From Calditrichia bacterium (lineage in GTDB: Bacteria; Calditrichota; Calditrichia; Calditrichales; Calditrichaceae), in NCBI GenBank assembly GCA_026983775.1, contig JALSTK010000094.1, forward strand, positions 1-56,721: a stretch of DNA of 56,721 nt, written 5' to 3'. The position numbers were made by a program, and so were the translations under genes. The notes under the pieces were generated by a model. The model had not been told where the DNA came from. It did not search any database and saw only the letters and a program-made list of their open reading frames with translations. This document shows positions 9,029-18,014 of the stretch, piece after piece. How positions within the stretch are numbered: the stretch's first letter is position 1; every line of letters starts with the position of its first letter.

Positions 9029-9065
9029 AAAGAAGAAACCTCGTTATTATTGAGGTTTCTTCTTT
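9029..9065 (-). terminator. strong stem-loop terminator after clpB
   Basis: A perfect 14-bp inverted repeat (AAAGAAGAAACCTC and its complement) around a 9-base loop, just past the clpB stop codon at 9103 and before the rhodanese start. T-rich flanks occur on both strands, so it may stop transcription in both directions; for clpB the stem itself ends in a T-rich arm. Confidence 0.75.
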
Positions 9066-9102
9066 CCAATTAAGAACCATTATTTATTTATTTTTATTCC
9101 GA

Positions 9103-11712
9103 TTAAACCGTCCGGAATTGCATCTTTCCGTCTTCATAAGCGATTTTAATGGTTTTTCCTTCCTGCAAGGTGCCGGCGATGATTTCACGGGCGATTTCGT
9201 TCACCACTTCTTTTTGCAGCAGCCGTTTCAGGGGCCGGGCACCGAAAGAGGGATCATACCCCTTTTGTGCCAGATAACTTAATGCCGAATCGGTCAACTC
9301 AACCTGATATCCCTTATCCTCTATCAGTTTCTGGACATGTTGGAATTGCAGCTTAACGATTTCTCTGATGTCATGGGTAGTCAGAGGATGAAAGACGATG
9401 ATATCGTCAACCCGGTTTAAAAATTCGGGTCGGAGTGTTTTCTTTAAGATATCCATTACATTGGCTTTGATTTCCTGATAGACTGTTTCCGCCTGATTGC
9501 TGTTCATCTGTTCGGTGCGTTCCCGGATATAAGCCGCTCCCAGGTTGGAAGTCATGATTACGATGGTATTTTTAAAATTAACCGTTCGTCCCTTGTTGTC
9601 TGTTAACCGTCCGTCGTCCAGCACTTGAAGTAAGACATTAAAAACTTCCGGATGTGCTTTTTCGATTTCATCCAACAAAACAACCGAATAGGGTTTTCTT
9701 CTAACCGCTTCGGTCAACTGACCGCCTTCCTCGTAACCCACATAGCCGGGAGGAGAACCGATTAATCGTGAGACGGAATGGCGTTCCATATATTCCGACA
9801 TATCGATACGAACCATGGCGTTTTCATCATCGAACAGAAATTCAGCCAGAGCCCTGGCCAGTTCCGTTTTGCCCACCCCAGTGGATCCAAGGAAAATGAA
9901 AGAACCGATAGGTTTATGCTGATCACTTAATCCCGCCCTGGATCGTCGAACGGCATCGGAGACCGCTTCAATGGCCTCTTCCTGGCCGATCACCCGGGTT
10001 CGCAGACGATCCTCCATTTTAAGCAGTTTCTCTTTTTCGCTTTCCAGCATACGTTGCAGCGGTATGCCTGTCCAGCGCGAAATGATTTCGGCAATATCTT
10101 CTTCGTCCACTTCTTCCTTGAGCATGGAACGATCTTTCTGGATTTCCTGCAAACGCTCATTCATTTGCTTGAGCTGTTTTTCTGTCTCCGGAAGAAGGCT
10201 GTAACGAATCTCGGCCACACGATCCAGTTTGCCTTCCCGTTCCGCCTTTTCCATTTCGTTTTTCAGTTCATCCATTCCGGATTTCAGCTTACGGATGGCC
10301 TGGATGGTCTCTTTTTCCGATTTCCATTGTGAGCGCAATTCCCTGGCCTGTTCTTCCAAATTGGCAATTTCGCGATTAACGGTTTCGAGACGCTTTTTGG
10401 AAGCTTCATCTTTCTCTTTTTTAAGCGCCACTTTTTCAATGGCTAACTGTTTCAGACGACGTTCCACATCATCCAGCTCTTCAGGTAAAGAATCGATCTC
10501 GATACGCAGTTTGGAGGCCGCTTCATCGATGAGGTCGATGGCCTTGTCCGGTAAAAACCGGTCGGATATATAGCGATGAGAAAGTACGGCAGCAGAAACC
10601 AATGCGGCATCTTTAATGCGCACACCATGATGTACCTCATACTTCTCTTTTAATCCCCGCAAGATGGAAATCGTATCCTCCACGGAGGGTTCATCCACCA
10701 GCACGGGTTGAAAACGCCGCTCCAGGGCAGCATCCTTTTCTATATATTTACGATACTCATCCAGGGTGGTCGCTCCAACGGCATGCAACTCACCCCGGGC
10801 CAGAGCAGGTTTAATCATATTCGAGGCGTCCATAGAACCCTCGGCAGCTCCGGCTCCCACCAGGGTGTGCAATTCATCGATAAACAAAATGATCCCACCC
10901 TCGGACTCGGTTACCTCTTTAAGAACCGCTTTCAACCGCTCTTCGAATTCACCACGAAATTTAGCTCCGGCAATTAAAGCCCCCATATCCAGAGCCACAA
11001 TACGTTTATCCTTAAGATTTTCAGGAACATCACCATTCACAATCCGATGGGCAATACCTTCTACAACGGCCGTTTTACCCACACCCGGTTCGCCGATCAG
11101 TACGGGATTATTTTTCGTGCGGCGCGACAGGACCTGTAATACCCGGCGGATCTCCTCGTCCCGACCGATAACCGGGTCTAATTTACCCTGCCGGGCCAGT
11201 TCGGTTAAATCGCGGGCGTATCTCTTCAGCGCCTGATATTTTACTTCGGGATTCTGGTCCGTTACCCGCTGATTCCCGCGAATGTCCTGCAAGGCCTTCA
11301 GAATCATATCCTTATTTAATCCGAAGGATAATAATATTTCGGCCGCTTTACCGCTCTTTTCCTGACTAATCGCCAGCAAAAGATGTTCGCTGCTGACGAA
11401 TTCATCCTTTAATGCTTTGGCTTCGTTTAAAGCCACATTCAATATCTGTTGACTACGGTTACTCAAATAGACCTGCATGGCACTGCCGGATACACGCGGC
11501 AAATCGGCCACAGCCCGATCTACCCTGGCATTGATTTGATCCAATGGGATGCCATACTTCTTAACCGTGGCAACCACTACTCCTTCGCCATCACCGAGTA
11601 ATGCTTTTAATATATGTTCCGGTTCGATTTGTTGCTGACCATATTCCTGTACAATCTGCTGGGCATTGGACAGGGCTTCCTGTGCTTTTATAGTAAATTT
11701 ATCAAAATTCAT
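9103..11712 (-). CDS. clpB: ATP-dependent chaperone ClpB
   Basis: Disaggregase of 869 residues that works with DnaK to rescue aggregated proteins. Full domain order: N-terminal Clp_N repeats (1-145), first AAA+ domain with Walker [14 protein letters not shown] near 206 and Walker [16 protein letters not shown], the long coiled-coil middle domain (about 400-530) that separates ClpB from ClpA/ClpC, the second AAA+ domain with [13 protein letters not shown] near 605, and the C-terminal D2 small domain. An AAGGAGG ribosome-binding site precedes the ATG. A sigma-54-type promoter lies about 36 bp upstream instead of a clear heat-shock sigma-32 promoter or CIRCE operator. Confidence 0.97.
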   Translation of the reverse strand: MNFDKFTIKAQEALSNAQQIVQEYGQQQIEPEHILKALLGDGEGVVVATVKKYGIPLDQINARVDRAVADLPRVSGSAMQVYLSNRSQQILNVALNEAKALKDEFVSSEHLLLAISQEKSGKAAEILLSFGLNKDMILKALQDIRGNQRVTDQNPEVKYQALKRYARDLTELARQGKLDPVIGRDEEIRRVLQVLSRRTKNNPVLIGEPGVGKTAVVEGIAHRIVNGDVPENLKDKRIVALDMGALIAGAKFRGEFEERLKAVLKEVTESEGGIILFIDELHTLVGAGAAEGSMDASNMIKPALARGELHAVGATTLDEYRKYIEKDAALERRFQPVLVDEPSVEDTISILRGLKEKYEVHHGVRIKDAALVSAAVLSHRYISDRFLPDKAIDLIDEAASKLRIEIDSLPEELDDVERRLKQLAIEKVALKKEKDEASKKRLETVNREIANLEEQARELRSQWKSEKETIQAIRKLKSGMDELKNEMEKAEREGKLDRVAEIRYSLLPETEKQLKQMNERLQEIQKDRSMLKEEVDEEDIAEIISRWTGIPLQRMLESEKEKLLKMEDRLRTRVIGQEEAIEAVSDAVRRSRAGLSDQHKPIGSFIFLGSTGVGKTELARALAEFLFDDENAMVRIDMSEYMERHSVSRLIGSPPGYVGYEEGGQLTEAVRRKPYSVVLLDEIEKAHPEVFNVLLQVLDDGRLTDNKGRTVNFKNTIVIMTSNLGAAYIRERTEQMNSNQAETVYQEIKANVMDILKKTLRPEFLNRVDDIIVFHPLTTHDIREIVKLQFQHVQKLIEDKGYQVELTDSALSYLAQKGYDPSFGARPLKRLLQKEVVNEIAREIIAGTLQEGKTIKIAYEDGKMQFRTV

Positions 11713-11747
11713 TTTTTCCTCCTTAATATCCTTTTGGAAGGTTTATA

Positions 11748-11763
11748 AGCAAATGGGATGCCA
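11748..11763 (-). promoter_or_regulatory. sigma-54-type -24/-12 promoter of clpB
   Basis: Read on the minus strand, the sequence is TGGCATCCCATTTGCT. It matches the RpoN consensus TGGCACG-N4-TTGCW at the GG and GC pairs and their fixed spacing, and at all positions except C6 and G7. Transcription would start near 11737, leaving a leader of about 25 nt before clpB. A second copy of the same motif precedes hsp20. Confidence 0.6.
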
Positions 11764-11863
11764 GACAAGAAAAGGGTGATTTTAAGGGGTTTATAAATAG
11801 AACAACAAAGATTAGCAAAAAGGTTCTATCAATTAATGCAGATAAGCGTGTCAATTTGACCGA

Positions 11864-12028
11864 CTATTTATGATCTTTTTTTTGCTGGTCGTCTTCCCCG
11901 GACAGGCCCTTTTTAAAATTTTTTATCGATCCGCCAAGACCTTTGGCCAAATCCGGTAGACGTTTGGCGCCGAACAATAAGATAATAATAAATAAAATAA
12001 TCAGTAGTTCCGTTAAACCAAATGGCAT
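11864..12028 (-). CDS. tatA: Sec-independent translocase subunit TatA
   Basis: A 54-residue gene. The product begins MPFGLTELLIILFIIILLFG, a single short membrane helix, followed by the TatA/E hinge AKRLPDLAKGLGGSIKNFKK amphipathic helix and a charged tail. TatA multimers form the pore that exports folded proteins. An AGGAG ribosome-binding site lies about 9 bases before the ATG, supporting the start. A longer overlapping reading frame on the same strand has no protein-like content. tatB/tatC are not nearby. Confidence 0.92.
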   Translation of the reverse strand: MPFGLTELLIILFIIILLFGAKRLPDLAKGLGGSIKNFKKGLSGEDDQQKKDHK

Positions 12029-12145
12029 GATAAGCGCTCCTTATTTCCGGTAAAATTAGAACGGAATCGATAGAGATGCAAATTGAATTTTGATTTTCCC
12101 GCTTACTTTGCAAAGGATGTTGGCCGGAATAAGTTTCATAAAAAA

Positions 12146-12175
12146 AACCCGTACATTTTTAAAAAGGCACGGGTT
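12146..12175 (-). terminator. rho-independent terminator after hsp20
   Basis: On the minus strand AACCCGT...ACGGGTT form a 7-bp stem directly followed by eight T residues. It lies about 55 bp past the hsp20 stop codon and before tatA. Confidence 0.7.
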
Positions 12176-12231
12176 CTGGCTTTATTTGGAGCAAGAAATA
12201 AATATTTGCAGGGACGGAAGCACTTTCCGAT

Positions 12232-12675
12232 CTATTTCACGTTGATCTTAATCTCTTCCGGTTTTGCTTCTTCCGCTTTGGGCAGACGCACCTGCAAAAG
12301 TCCTTTTTCCATGCTTGCTTCAATCTGATCCAGCTTGATATCCGCAGGAAAAGCAAATACACGATGGAATTTTCCGAAATCCCGTTCATATTTCAGGAAA
12401 TTGCGTTTGTTCATATCATCGTCTTCCTGCTTATCTCCGCTGATGTGCAATTTCCCATCCTGGAAGGTGATCTTCACATCCTGTTTTTCCAAACCGGGTA
12501 ATTCCATGGTCAAAAGGAAATCCTGATCGGTCTCTTCAATATTCACCGCAGGAATGAATCGACCTAAGGATTCTTCATTTTCCCGACCTTCCCCAAATAC
12601 TTCATCATAAATGCGATCGATCTCATTTTTAATGTTGAGGATATTTCTTCCGGGGACTCTGCGCATAAAAACCAT
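12232..12675 (-). CDS. Hsp20/alpha-crystallin small heat-shock protein
   Basis: ATP-independent holdase of 147 residues that binds unfolding proteins and works with ClpB/DnaK. The alpha-crystallin domain spans roughly residues 40-145: VNIEETDQDFLLTMELPGLE, then FQDGKLHISGDKQED, then FAFPADIKLDQIEASMEKGL and GLLQVRLPKAEEAKPEEIKI with the conserved GxLxVxLPK strand. An AAGGAG ribosome-binding site precedes the ATG. Upstream is a sigma-54-type promoter nearly identical in layout to that of clpB, so the two chaperones may be co-regulated. Confidence 0.93.
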   Translation of the reverse strand: MVFMRRVPGRNILNIKNEIDRIYDEVFGEGRENEESLGRFIPAVNIEETDQDFLLTMELPGLEKQDVKITFQDGKLHISGDKQEDDDMNKRNFLKYERDFGKFHRVFAFPADIKLDQIEASMEKGLLQVRLPKAEEAKPEEIKINVK

Positions 12676-12718
12676 TTTTTTCTCCTTATTTTATTTTAAG
12701 TAATTTGTTACAGGTATT

Positions 12719-12734
12719 TGCAAGGCCCATGCCA
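12719..12734 (-). promoter_or_regulatory. sigma-54-type -24/-12 promoter of hsp20
   Basis: Minus-strand sequence TGGCATGGGCCTTGCA fits TGGCACG-N4-TTGCW with a single mismatch (T for C at position 6). The predicted start is near 12707, about 30 nt before the gene. Confidence 0.6.
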
Positions 12735-12900
12735 GAAGGATAGATACCAACCTAACCACTTATATTTTAAAAGGTTATTCCCTTATTTCTTTCATTGATG
12801 ATTTTGCCGTTCTTTTTAATCATTCGCTTTTGACTGACAGAATTACCGAATAAACGACACTTCGCGCAGTATGGGGGTTATTTCCCATCGAACGGATTAT

Positions 12901-12929
12901 TTGAAATTGATAATTTTTAGCTGTAATAT
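12901..12929 (+). promoter_or_regulatory. sigma-70-type promoter for the phosphoesterase gene
   Basis: TTGAAA at 12901-12906 and TAATAT at 12924-12929 with a 17-bp spacer, about 28 bp before the ATG at 12957. The 12735-12900 stretch between this and the hsp20 promoter shows nothing else I can name. Confidence 0.55.
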
Positions 12930-12956
12930 TTTGTTTTGGTAATTTGGGAGATGATT

Positions 12957-15419
12957 ATGAAAAAACGTTTACTTACTTCTTTTCTTCTTTTTGTATTTAC
13001 TGTTCTGGTAATGACCCAATGTTATGTAAAACCGGCCGGAGAATTATCGCTTCCGGGTCGGTATGCCCGGTATACTCTTTTGCCCAACGGTTGGAAGCTG
13101 ACACCCGCAGGACAACAAATTCCCGTGGGAGAGTTACCCCTGAACATGGTCATCAGTCAGGATGAGCATTATGCAATCACCACCAATAACGGGGAGGGAA
13201 CACCCTCTCTCTCTGTCATTGATCTGCATTTACAAAAAGAGACCCAAAGAGTCACTGTGCCCAACGCCTGGCTCGGACTGGCTTTAAACAGTGCAGGGGA
13301 CCGTCTCTTTGTTTCGGCCGGAAATGAGGACGCTGTTCTGGTCTATTCGTTTAACCGGGGACAATTGAAATTTATGTATTCCGTGGCACTTGATACGGTG
13401 AAACAGAGTGGAACCGTTTCTGTTGCGGGATTGACATACTGGCCGCAGAAAAACCGTATCTTGGCGGTTTCCAAGGAGAGTAATACATTATATGCGATCG
13501 ACCCGATTTTAAAGCAAGTAGTCGATACCCTGGCCATGCCCGGCAAATGCTATGATGTGCTAGTTAATCACCAAGGGAACAAAGCCTATGTATCCGTTTG
13601 GGGAGAGGCTAAGATCGTAGAAGTGAACTTATTCTCTTTCGGCATTTTACGCACCATTCCGGCCGGGGCTCATCCCTGTGAGATGCTTATTACCAAAGAT
13701 GACCGCCGGCTCTTTGTAGCCGACGCTAACAGCAATTCAGCTTCCGTAATCGATCTGAAATCCGGTACAATATCAGAAACCGTTATCTCTTCCCTCATGG
13801 CGCACGTACCACCGGGGAGTACACCGAATGCGTTGGCCTTCAATAAGGACGAAACAATCCTGTTTGTAGCCAATGCCGACAACAACGATCTGGCTTTATT
13901 CGATATATCGGATGTAAATCATAGCAGGAGTTTAGGTTTTATACCAGTGGGATGGTATCCGACGGTTGTGCGCTATTTGTCGAAGTCCAATCGAATTCTG
14001 GTGGCGAATGGCAAGGGCCTTGCTTCGCAAGCTAATCCTTTGGGTCCCAAACCCGGTATGAAGAAGAAGAGCCCGATCGATCAATATATCGGTCGCCTCT
14101 TCAAAGGCACCGTTTCTATGATTGCCATGCCTTCTTCGCAACAACTATCCCGATTTTCTCAACAGGTCTTTGCCAACACCCCTTATATTTCCAAAACGAA
14201 GAATCGGAAAGGTCATCAGCATATTGTTCCGGAAAATCATAACGGACAGCGATCCTCAAAAATCCGTCATGTATTTTACATCATTCGTGAGAACCGGACG
14301 TATGATCAGGTATTAGGGGACGTGCCCCGGGGCAACGGGGACTCGAGCCTTTGTTTATTCCCCGCAGCAATCACTCCCAATGCTCACGCTCTGGCCGACA
14401 TGTTTACCCTGTATGATAATTTTTATGCCGACGCCGAAGTAAGTGCCGACGGGCATAACTGGTCTATGGCTGCTTATGCCACAGACTATGTTGAAAAAAC
14501 CTGGCCAACCCTCTACGGTGGTCGGGGAGGTCATTATGATTTTGAAGGGGGGCAGCCCGCAGCCCGGCCGTCTTCCGGTTATATTTGGGATGAAGTACTT
14601 AAAAAAGGGTTAACCTTGCGTAATTACGGAGAATACGCCTGGCACGATAAAAAGCATCCCGGTTTTTACCGGGCGAATGATGCCTATATGCGACTGTACA
14701 CCAGTACTAAATTTCCCTGCTTTGATCTGAGTATCCGGGACACATTTCGCTTTAAAGTTTGGAAAGAGGAATTCGATCAATATATCCGCGGAGATTCTTT
14801 GCCGGATTTTACCCTTATTCGCCTTCCCAATGATCATACTGCCGGCACCAGAAAGGATTTCCCTACCGTACAGGCTATGGTCGCAGACAATGATTACGCC
14901 CTCGGTGAGATCGTCCAGACCATATCTCAAAGCAAATACTGGGCTTCAAGCATGATTTTTATTCTGGAGGACGATGCCCAGAACGGTTCGGATCATGTGG
15001 ACGCCCACCGTTCCGTGCTGCTGGTTGCCGGGCCCTACGTAAAACACGGCTATGTGGATCATACCATGTATTCCACCAGCAGTGTTTTAAAAACCATGGA
15101 ATTAATCCTTGGGCTGCCGCCCATGACCCAATATGATCTTTCCGCCACCCCGCTGTTGTCCTCTGTTACGGATCAATCCGATACAGAACCTTTCCGTTTT
15201 ATAAAACCCTCGGTAGATCTGAATGAAATGAACAGCGGTACCGCTTATGGCGCGGTTCGTTGTCAGCAGATGAACTTAAGTCGTGAAGATGCCATACCGG
15301 ATATAGAGTTCAATGAAATAATCTGGAAAGCGGTTAAGGGAGCCGCATCCACCATGCCTTCGCCCGTACGTAGTGCTTTTGTGATGCTCAGGAACAACAG
15401 GGACGATGACGATGATTGA
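12957..15419 (+). CDS. beta-propeller phosphoesterase lipoprotein
   Basis: An 820-residue exported protein. The signal peptide ends in a lipobox (VMTQC), so it is probably lipid-anchored. Residues ~30-400 are YVTN/Lactonase-type propeller repeats (GAHPCEMLITKDDRRLFVAD, NALAFNKDETILFVANADNN). From ~437 comes a phosphoesterase domain of the phospholipase C/acid phosphatase family (VFYIIRENRTYDQVLGD, AEVSADGHNWSMAAYATDYV, FILEDDAQNGSDHVDAHRS). This fold is related to alkaline phosphatase and uses bound metal. The frame opens earlier, but GGGAGATG before 12957 and the signal peptide fix the start. The C-terminus ends in an unusual aspartate run (RDDDDD). The substrate is unknown. Confidence 0.85.
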   Translation: MKKRLLTSFLLFVFTVLVMTQCYVKPAGELSLPGRYARYTLLPNGWKLTPAGQQIPVGELPLNMVISQDEHYAITTNNGEGTPSLSVIDLHLQKETQRVTVPNAWLGLALNSAGDRLFVSAGNEDAVLVYSFNRGQLKFMYSVALDTVKQSGTVSVAGLTYWPQKNRILAVSKESNTLYAIDPILKQVVDTLAMPGKCYDVLVNHQGNKAYVSVWGEAKIVEVNLFSFGILRTIPAGAHPCEMLITKDDRRLFVADANSNSASVIDLKSGTISETVISSLMAHVPPGSTPNALAFNKDETILFVANADNNDLALFDISDVNHSRSLGFIPVGWYPTVVRYLSKSNRILVANGKGLASQANPLGPKPGMKKKSPIDQYIGRLFKGTVSMIAMPSSQQLSRFSQQVFANTPYISKTKNRKGHQHIVPENHNGQRSSKIRHVFYIIRENRTYDQVLGDVPRGNGDSSLCLFPAAITPNAHALADMFTLYDNFYADAEVSADGHNWSMAAYATDYVEKTWPTLYGGRGGHYDFEGGQPAARPSSGYIWDEVLKKGLTLRNYGEYAWHDKKHPGFYRANDAYMRLYTSTKFPCFDLSIRDTFRFKVWKEEFDQYIRGDSLPDFTLIRLPNDHTAGTRKDFPTVQAMVADNDYALGEIVQTISQSKYWASSMIFILEDDAQNGSDHVDAHRSVLLVAGPYVKHGYVDHTMYSTSSVLKTMELILGLPPMTQYDLSATPLLSSVTDQSDTEPFRFIKPSVDLNEMNSGTAYGAVRCQQMNLSREDAIPDIEFNEIIWKAVKGAASTMPSPVRSAFVMLRNNRDDDDD

Positions 15420-15998
15420 TCAGGTAAATAAACGGTCCACAGCCTGGCAAAGGATATGACCGACGAGGATATGCATTTCCTGGATGCGGGCTGTATTACG
15501 GGAAGGAATAACGATGTTCAGGTCGCAATAGGAGCCAAATTTGCCGCCATTGTTTCCGCTAAGACCGAGGGTTGTACAATTCAATTCCCTGGCTTTGGCA
15601 AAGGCCTGCAAAACATTGGGACTATTACCGCTGGTAGAGATACCGATTAACAAGTCACCCTCTGCGGCCAGAGCTTCAACCTGACGGGCAAAAACCTGTT
15701 CAAACCCAAAATCATTGGAAACGGCTGTTAAAGCCGAGCTGTCTGTGGTTAAAGCGATGGCCGGCAAGCCGCGTCGATCGGTCACAAAGCGCCCCGTCAT
15801 TTCGGAGGCAATATGTTGAGCGTCAGCCGCGCTACCTCCATTTCCGCAAAGAAGAATTTTACGGCCCTGCCGAATGGTCTGCATTACCATTGCACAGGCC
15901 CGGAAAATAATCTCCTGCAAATCTTCCGTGACCTGTTCTTGCAGATCACGATGTTCTTTTAAGCTGGAGCGGATTAAATTTTTCATTTCGTGGTTCAT
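15420..15998 (-). CDS. gmhA: phosphoheptose isomerase (SIS domain)
   Basis: A 192-residue SIS-domain enzyme that isomerises sedoheptulose 7-phosphate to D-glycero-D-manno-heptose 7-phosphate for lipopolysaccharide core or other heptose glycans. It shows LLCGNGGSAADAQHIASEMT, the strand ALTTDSSALTAVSNDFGFE, and GISTSGNSPNVLQAF, all typical of GmhA (the DiaA paralogue is similar). The stop codon abuts that of the convergent phosphoesterase gene. No other heptose genes are adjacent. Confidence 0.88.
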   Translation of the reverse strand: MNHEMKNLIRSSLKEHRDLQEQVTEDLQEIIFRACAMVMQTIRQGRKILLCGNGGSAADAQHIASEMTGRFVTDRRGLPAIALTTDSSALTAVSNDFGFEQVFARQVEALAAEGDLLIGISTSGNSPNVLQAFAKARELNCTTLGLSGNNGGKFGSYCDLNIVIPSRNTARIQEMHILVGHILCQAVDRLFT

Positions 15999-16028
15999 AT
16001 GTAACTCAGGTTGAATGCCGTGCCCAAT

Positions 16029-16421
16029 CTATCCCAGATCTTCCGCACGAAGTGGTTGGAACTTTTCCAATTGCGGAGAGAATCTATGAATCGCAGAAGT
16101 CTCTTTTTTAGTCATCGCATCTTCGAAACGGTCGATTGAATTGAAGCGAACCAACCAGGCGACTTTATTAAACTCATTTAATTTAATCAGAGATTGTTTC
16201 CCGAAACCTCGGCCAAGCAGGACATCACAATCCTGCAAATTTTGAACGATTTGTCTTACTTTACCGTGTGTAACCGAATCCTTATCAAACAGAGGGTTTT
16301 TACGTTCTTCCTCAAAAGTAAGCGTGCCGTTTTTAAAGCGATAGATCAGATACTGCGGGGCATCACCAAAATGCCCTTTATGGATGGAATTACGATCGTC
16401 CGCGGATACGGCAATTTTCAT
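16029..16421 (-). CDS. NifX/NifB-type dinitrogenase cofactor-domain protein
   Basis: A 130-residue protein whose first 100 residues match the dinitrogenase iron-molybdenum cofactor biosynthesis domain (PF02579): MKIAVSADDRNSIHKGHFGD, then YLIYRFKNGTLTFEEERKNP, and a CDVLLGRGFGK turn. Members bind metal clusters or anions, but most outside nif clusters have no assigned role. No nitrogenase genes are nearby. It lies 11 bp after pdxT in the same direction, so it is probably cotranscribed with pdxST. Confidence 0.72.
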   Translation of the reverse strand: MKIAVSADDRNSIHKGHFGDAPQYLIYRFKNGTLTFEEERKNPLFDKDSVTHGKVRQIVQNLQDCDVLLGRGFGKQSLIKLNEFNKVAWLVRFNSIDRFEDAMTKKETSAIHRFSPQLEKFQPLRAEDLG

Positions 16422-16432
16422 AGTAACCTTTT

Positions 16433-16999
16433 CTAACCGATTTTATTGATGAAATATTCATGAATCCGGACATCATCCGTCAACTCCGGATGGAAGGTAG
16501 CGGCCAGAATATGGTCATTGGCTGCCATGACCACTTCCCGCTCATGATATGCCAACGGTTGGACATCCGGTCCTAATTTAGAAATTTTAGGTGCTCGTAT
16601 AAAAACCCCTTCCACCTCCATCTGCTGACCGTCCGCTTCAAAAACAATGGTATCTACAAAGGAATCGATCTGCCGGCCATACGCATTGCGCGTGACTTCA
16701 AGATCGATGAGATTTAGGGAAGGATGGGGTAAATCGCCCGCTTCCCTGCTAAGTACAATCAATCCGGCACAAGTACCCATCACGGCCCTGGAACGGCCAA
16801 AATCCAACAGATCGGACCGTAAGCTATTCTTCTCGATGAGTTTGAGCATGGTAGTGGATTCTCCCCCGGGAATAATCAGCTTATCACATGAATTTAATTC
16901 GTGAGCATAACGAACAAAAACAGGAGTATGGCCCAGCTTTTTAATCATCCGGGCATGCATCTCAAAGTCGCCTTGCAGAGCGAGAATTCCGATATTCAA
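16433..16999 (-). CDS. pdxT: pyridoxal 5'-phosphate synthase glutaminase subunit PdxT
   Basis: A 188-residue class I glutaminase that supplies ammonia to PdxS for ribose-5-phosphate-dependent PLP synthesis. It shows GILALQGDFEMHARMIKKLG, the oxyanion strand IIPGGESTTMLKLIE, the nucleophile loop MGTCAGLIVLS (Cys near 79) and the His-Glu pair in FHPELTDDVRIHEYF. It starts six bases after the pdxS stop codon. PLP made here is the cofactor of the glycine decarboxylase encoded a few kilobases away. Confidence 0.95.
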   Translation of the reverse strand: MNIGILALQGDFEMHARMIKKLGHTPVFVRYAHELNSCDKLIIPGGESTTMLKLIEKNSLRSDLLDFGRSRAVMGTCAGLIVLSREAGDLPHPSLNLIDLEVTRNAYGRQIDSFVDTIVFEADGQQMEVEGVFIRAPKISKLGPDVQPLAYHEREVVMAANDHILAATFHPELTDDVRIHEYFINKIG

Positions 17000-17005
17000 G
17001 TACGG

Positions 17006-17887
17006 TTACCAGCCTCTTTTTTGTAACATTTCTTCTTCAGGAATCGAGCTCATTTCCAGACCGGGCATAGCCTCTCCGAGACCTTCGCTGGCTTTGGCCA
17101 CTATATCGGGATCGTCATAATGAGTCGTAGCCAATACGATCGCTTTGGCCCTTTCGGCGGGATCTTCAGATTTAAAAATACCGGAACCGACAAAATTGGT
17201 TTCCGCCCCTAATTGCATCATTAGAGCCGCATCCGCGGGAGTTGCAATGCCTCCGGCCGAAAAATTCGGTACAGGTAATTTGCCGTTCTCTTTGATGTAC
17301 CGAACCAGATCCAAAGGTGCTCCTAAATTTTTCGCATAACTCATTAATTCTTCATCCGGTAAAGATTGAATACGACGAATCTCCTTTTGAACGGCCCGCA
17401 TATGACGAACCGCTTCTACAATATTTCCGGATCCGGCTTCTCCTTTGGTACGGATCAGAGCGGCACCTTCCGCAATACGGCGCAGAGCCTCGCCTAAATC
17501 GCGTGCTCCGCAAACGAAGGGGACTTTAAAATCATGTTTCCAGATATGGTTGGCTTCATCGGCCGGAGTCAACACTTCACTCTCATCGATAAAATCAACA
17601 CCCAGACTTTGCAGGACCTGGGCCTCCGCAAAATGACCGATACGGCATTTTGCCATAACCGGGATGGATACGGTGGCCATAATATCCTTGATTAATTTGG
17701 GGTTGGACATGCGGGCCACACCGCCCTGGGCCCGGATATCGGCAGGAATACGTTCCAGAGCCATCACGGCTACAGCCCCTGCATCTTCGGCAATTTTTGC
17801 CTGGTCGGCATTGGTCACATCCATGATGACTCCGCCTTTAAGCATTTCGGCCAGACCGACTTTTACTAAAAATTCTTTATCTAACAT
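17006..17887 (-). CDS. pdxS: pyridoxal 5'-phosphate synthase subunit PdxS
   Basis: A 293-residue (beta/alpha)8 synthase that condenses ribose 5-phosphate, glyceraldehyde 3-phosphate and ammonia into PLP. The chain matches the family end to end: [54 protein letters not shown] (active-site lysine), [17 protein letters not shown] and [20 protein letters not shown]. It is the first gene of the leftward pdxS-pdxT-NifX-like set. Confidence 0.97.
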   Translation of the reverse strand: MLDKEFLVKVGLAEMLKGGVIMDVTNADQAKIAEDAGAVAVMALERIPADIRAQGGVARMSNPKLIKDIMATVSIPVMAKCRIGHFAEAQVLQSLGVDFIDESEVLTPADEANHIWKHDFKVPFVCGARDLGEALRRIAEGAALIRTKGEAGSGNIVEAVRHMRAVQKEIRRIQSLPDEELMSYAKNLGAPLDLVRYIKENGKLPVPNFSAGGIATPADAALMMQLGAETNFVGSGIFKSEDPAERAKAIVLATTHYDDPDIVAKASEGLGEAMPGLEMSSIPEEEMLQKRGW

Positions 17888-18014
17888 TCAACTCCACTCC
17901 TTTACGATGAATTTTTCAAGTGGTTTTTGAACCTCTTATTCAATCCACTTTTTTATCGTTCTATACTTTCCGTATAACACACAAATGCTAATTTATTCAG
18001 CTATCTTCTTTAAG

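Noticed and set aside
9971-11236. several Ser/Arg-rich rightward open frames opposite clpB
   Set aside because: They are antisense shadows of the conserved clpB codons.
11713-11870. CIRCE or sigma-32 element before clpB
   Set aside because: I looked for TTAGCACTC-type repeats and CTTGAA/CCCCAT boxes and found none; only the -24/-12 motif stands out.
11913-12113. 66-codon leftward open frame over tatA
   Set aside because: Its translation is not protein-like; the tatA frame has a good ribosome-binding site and clear TatA sequence.
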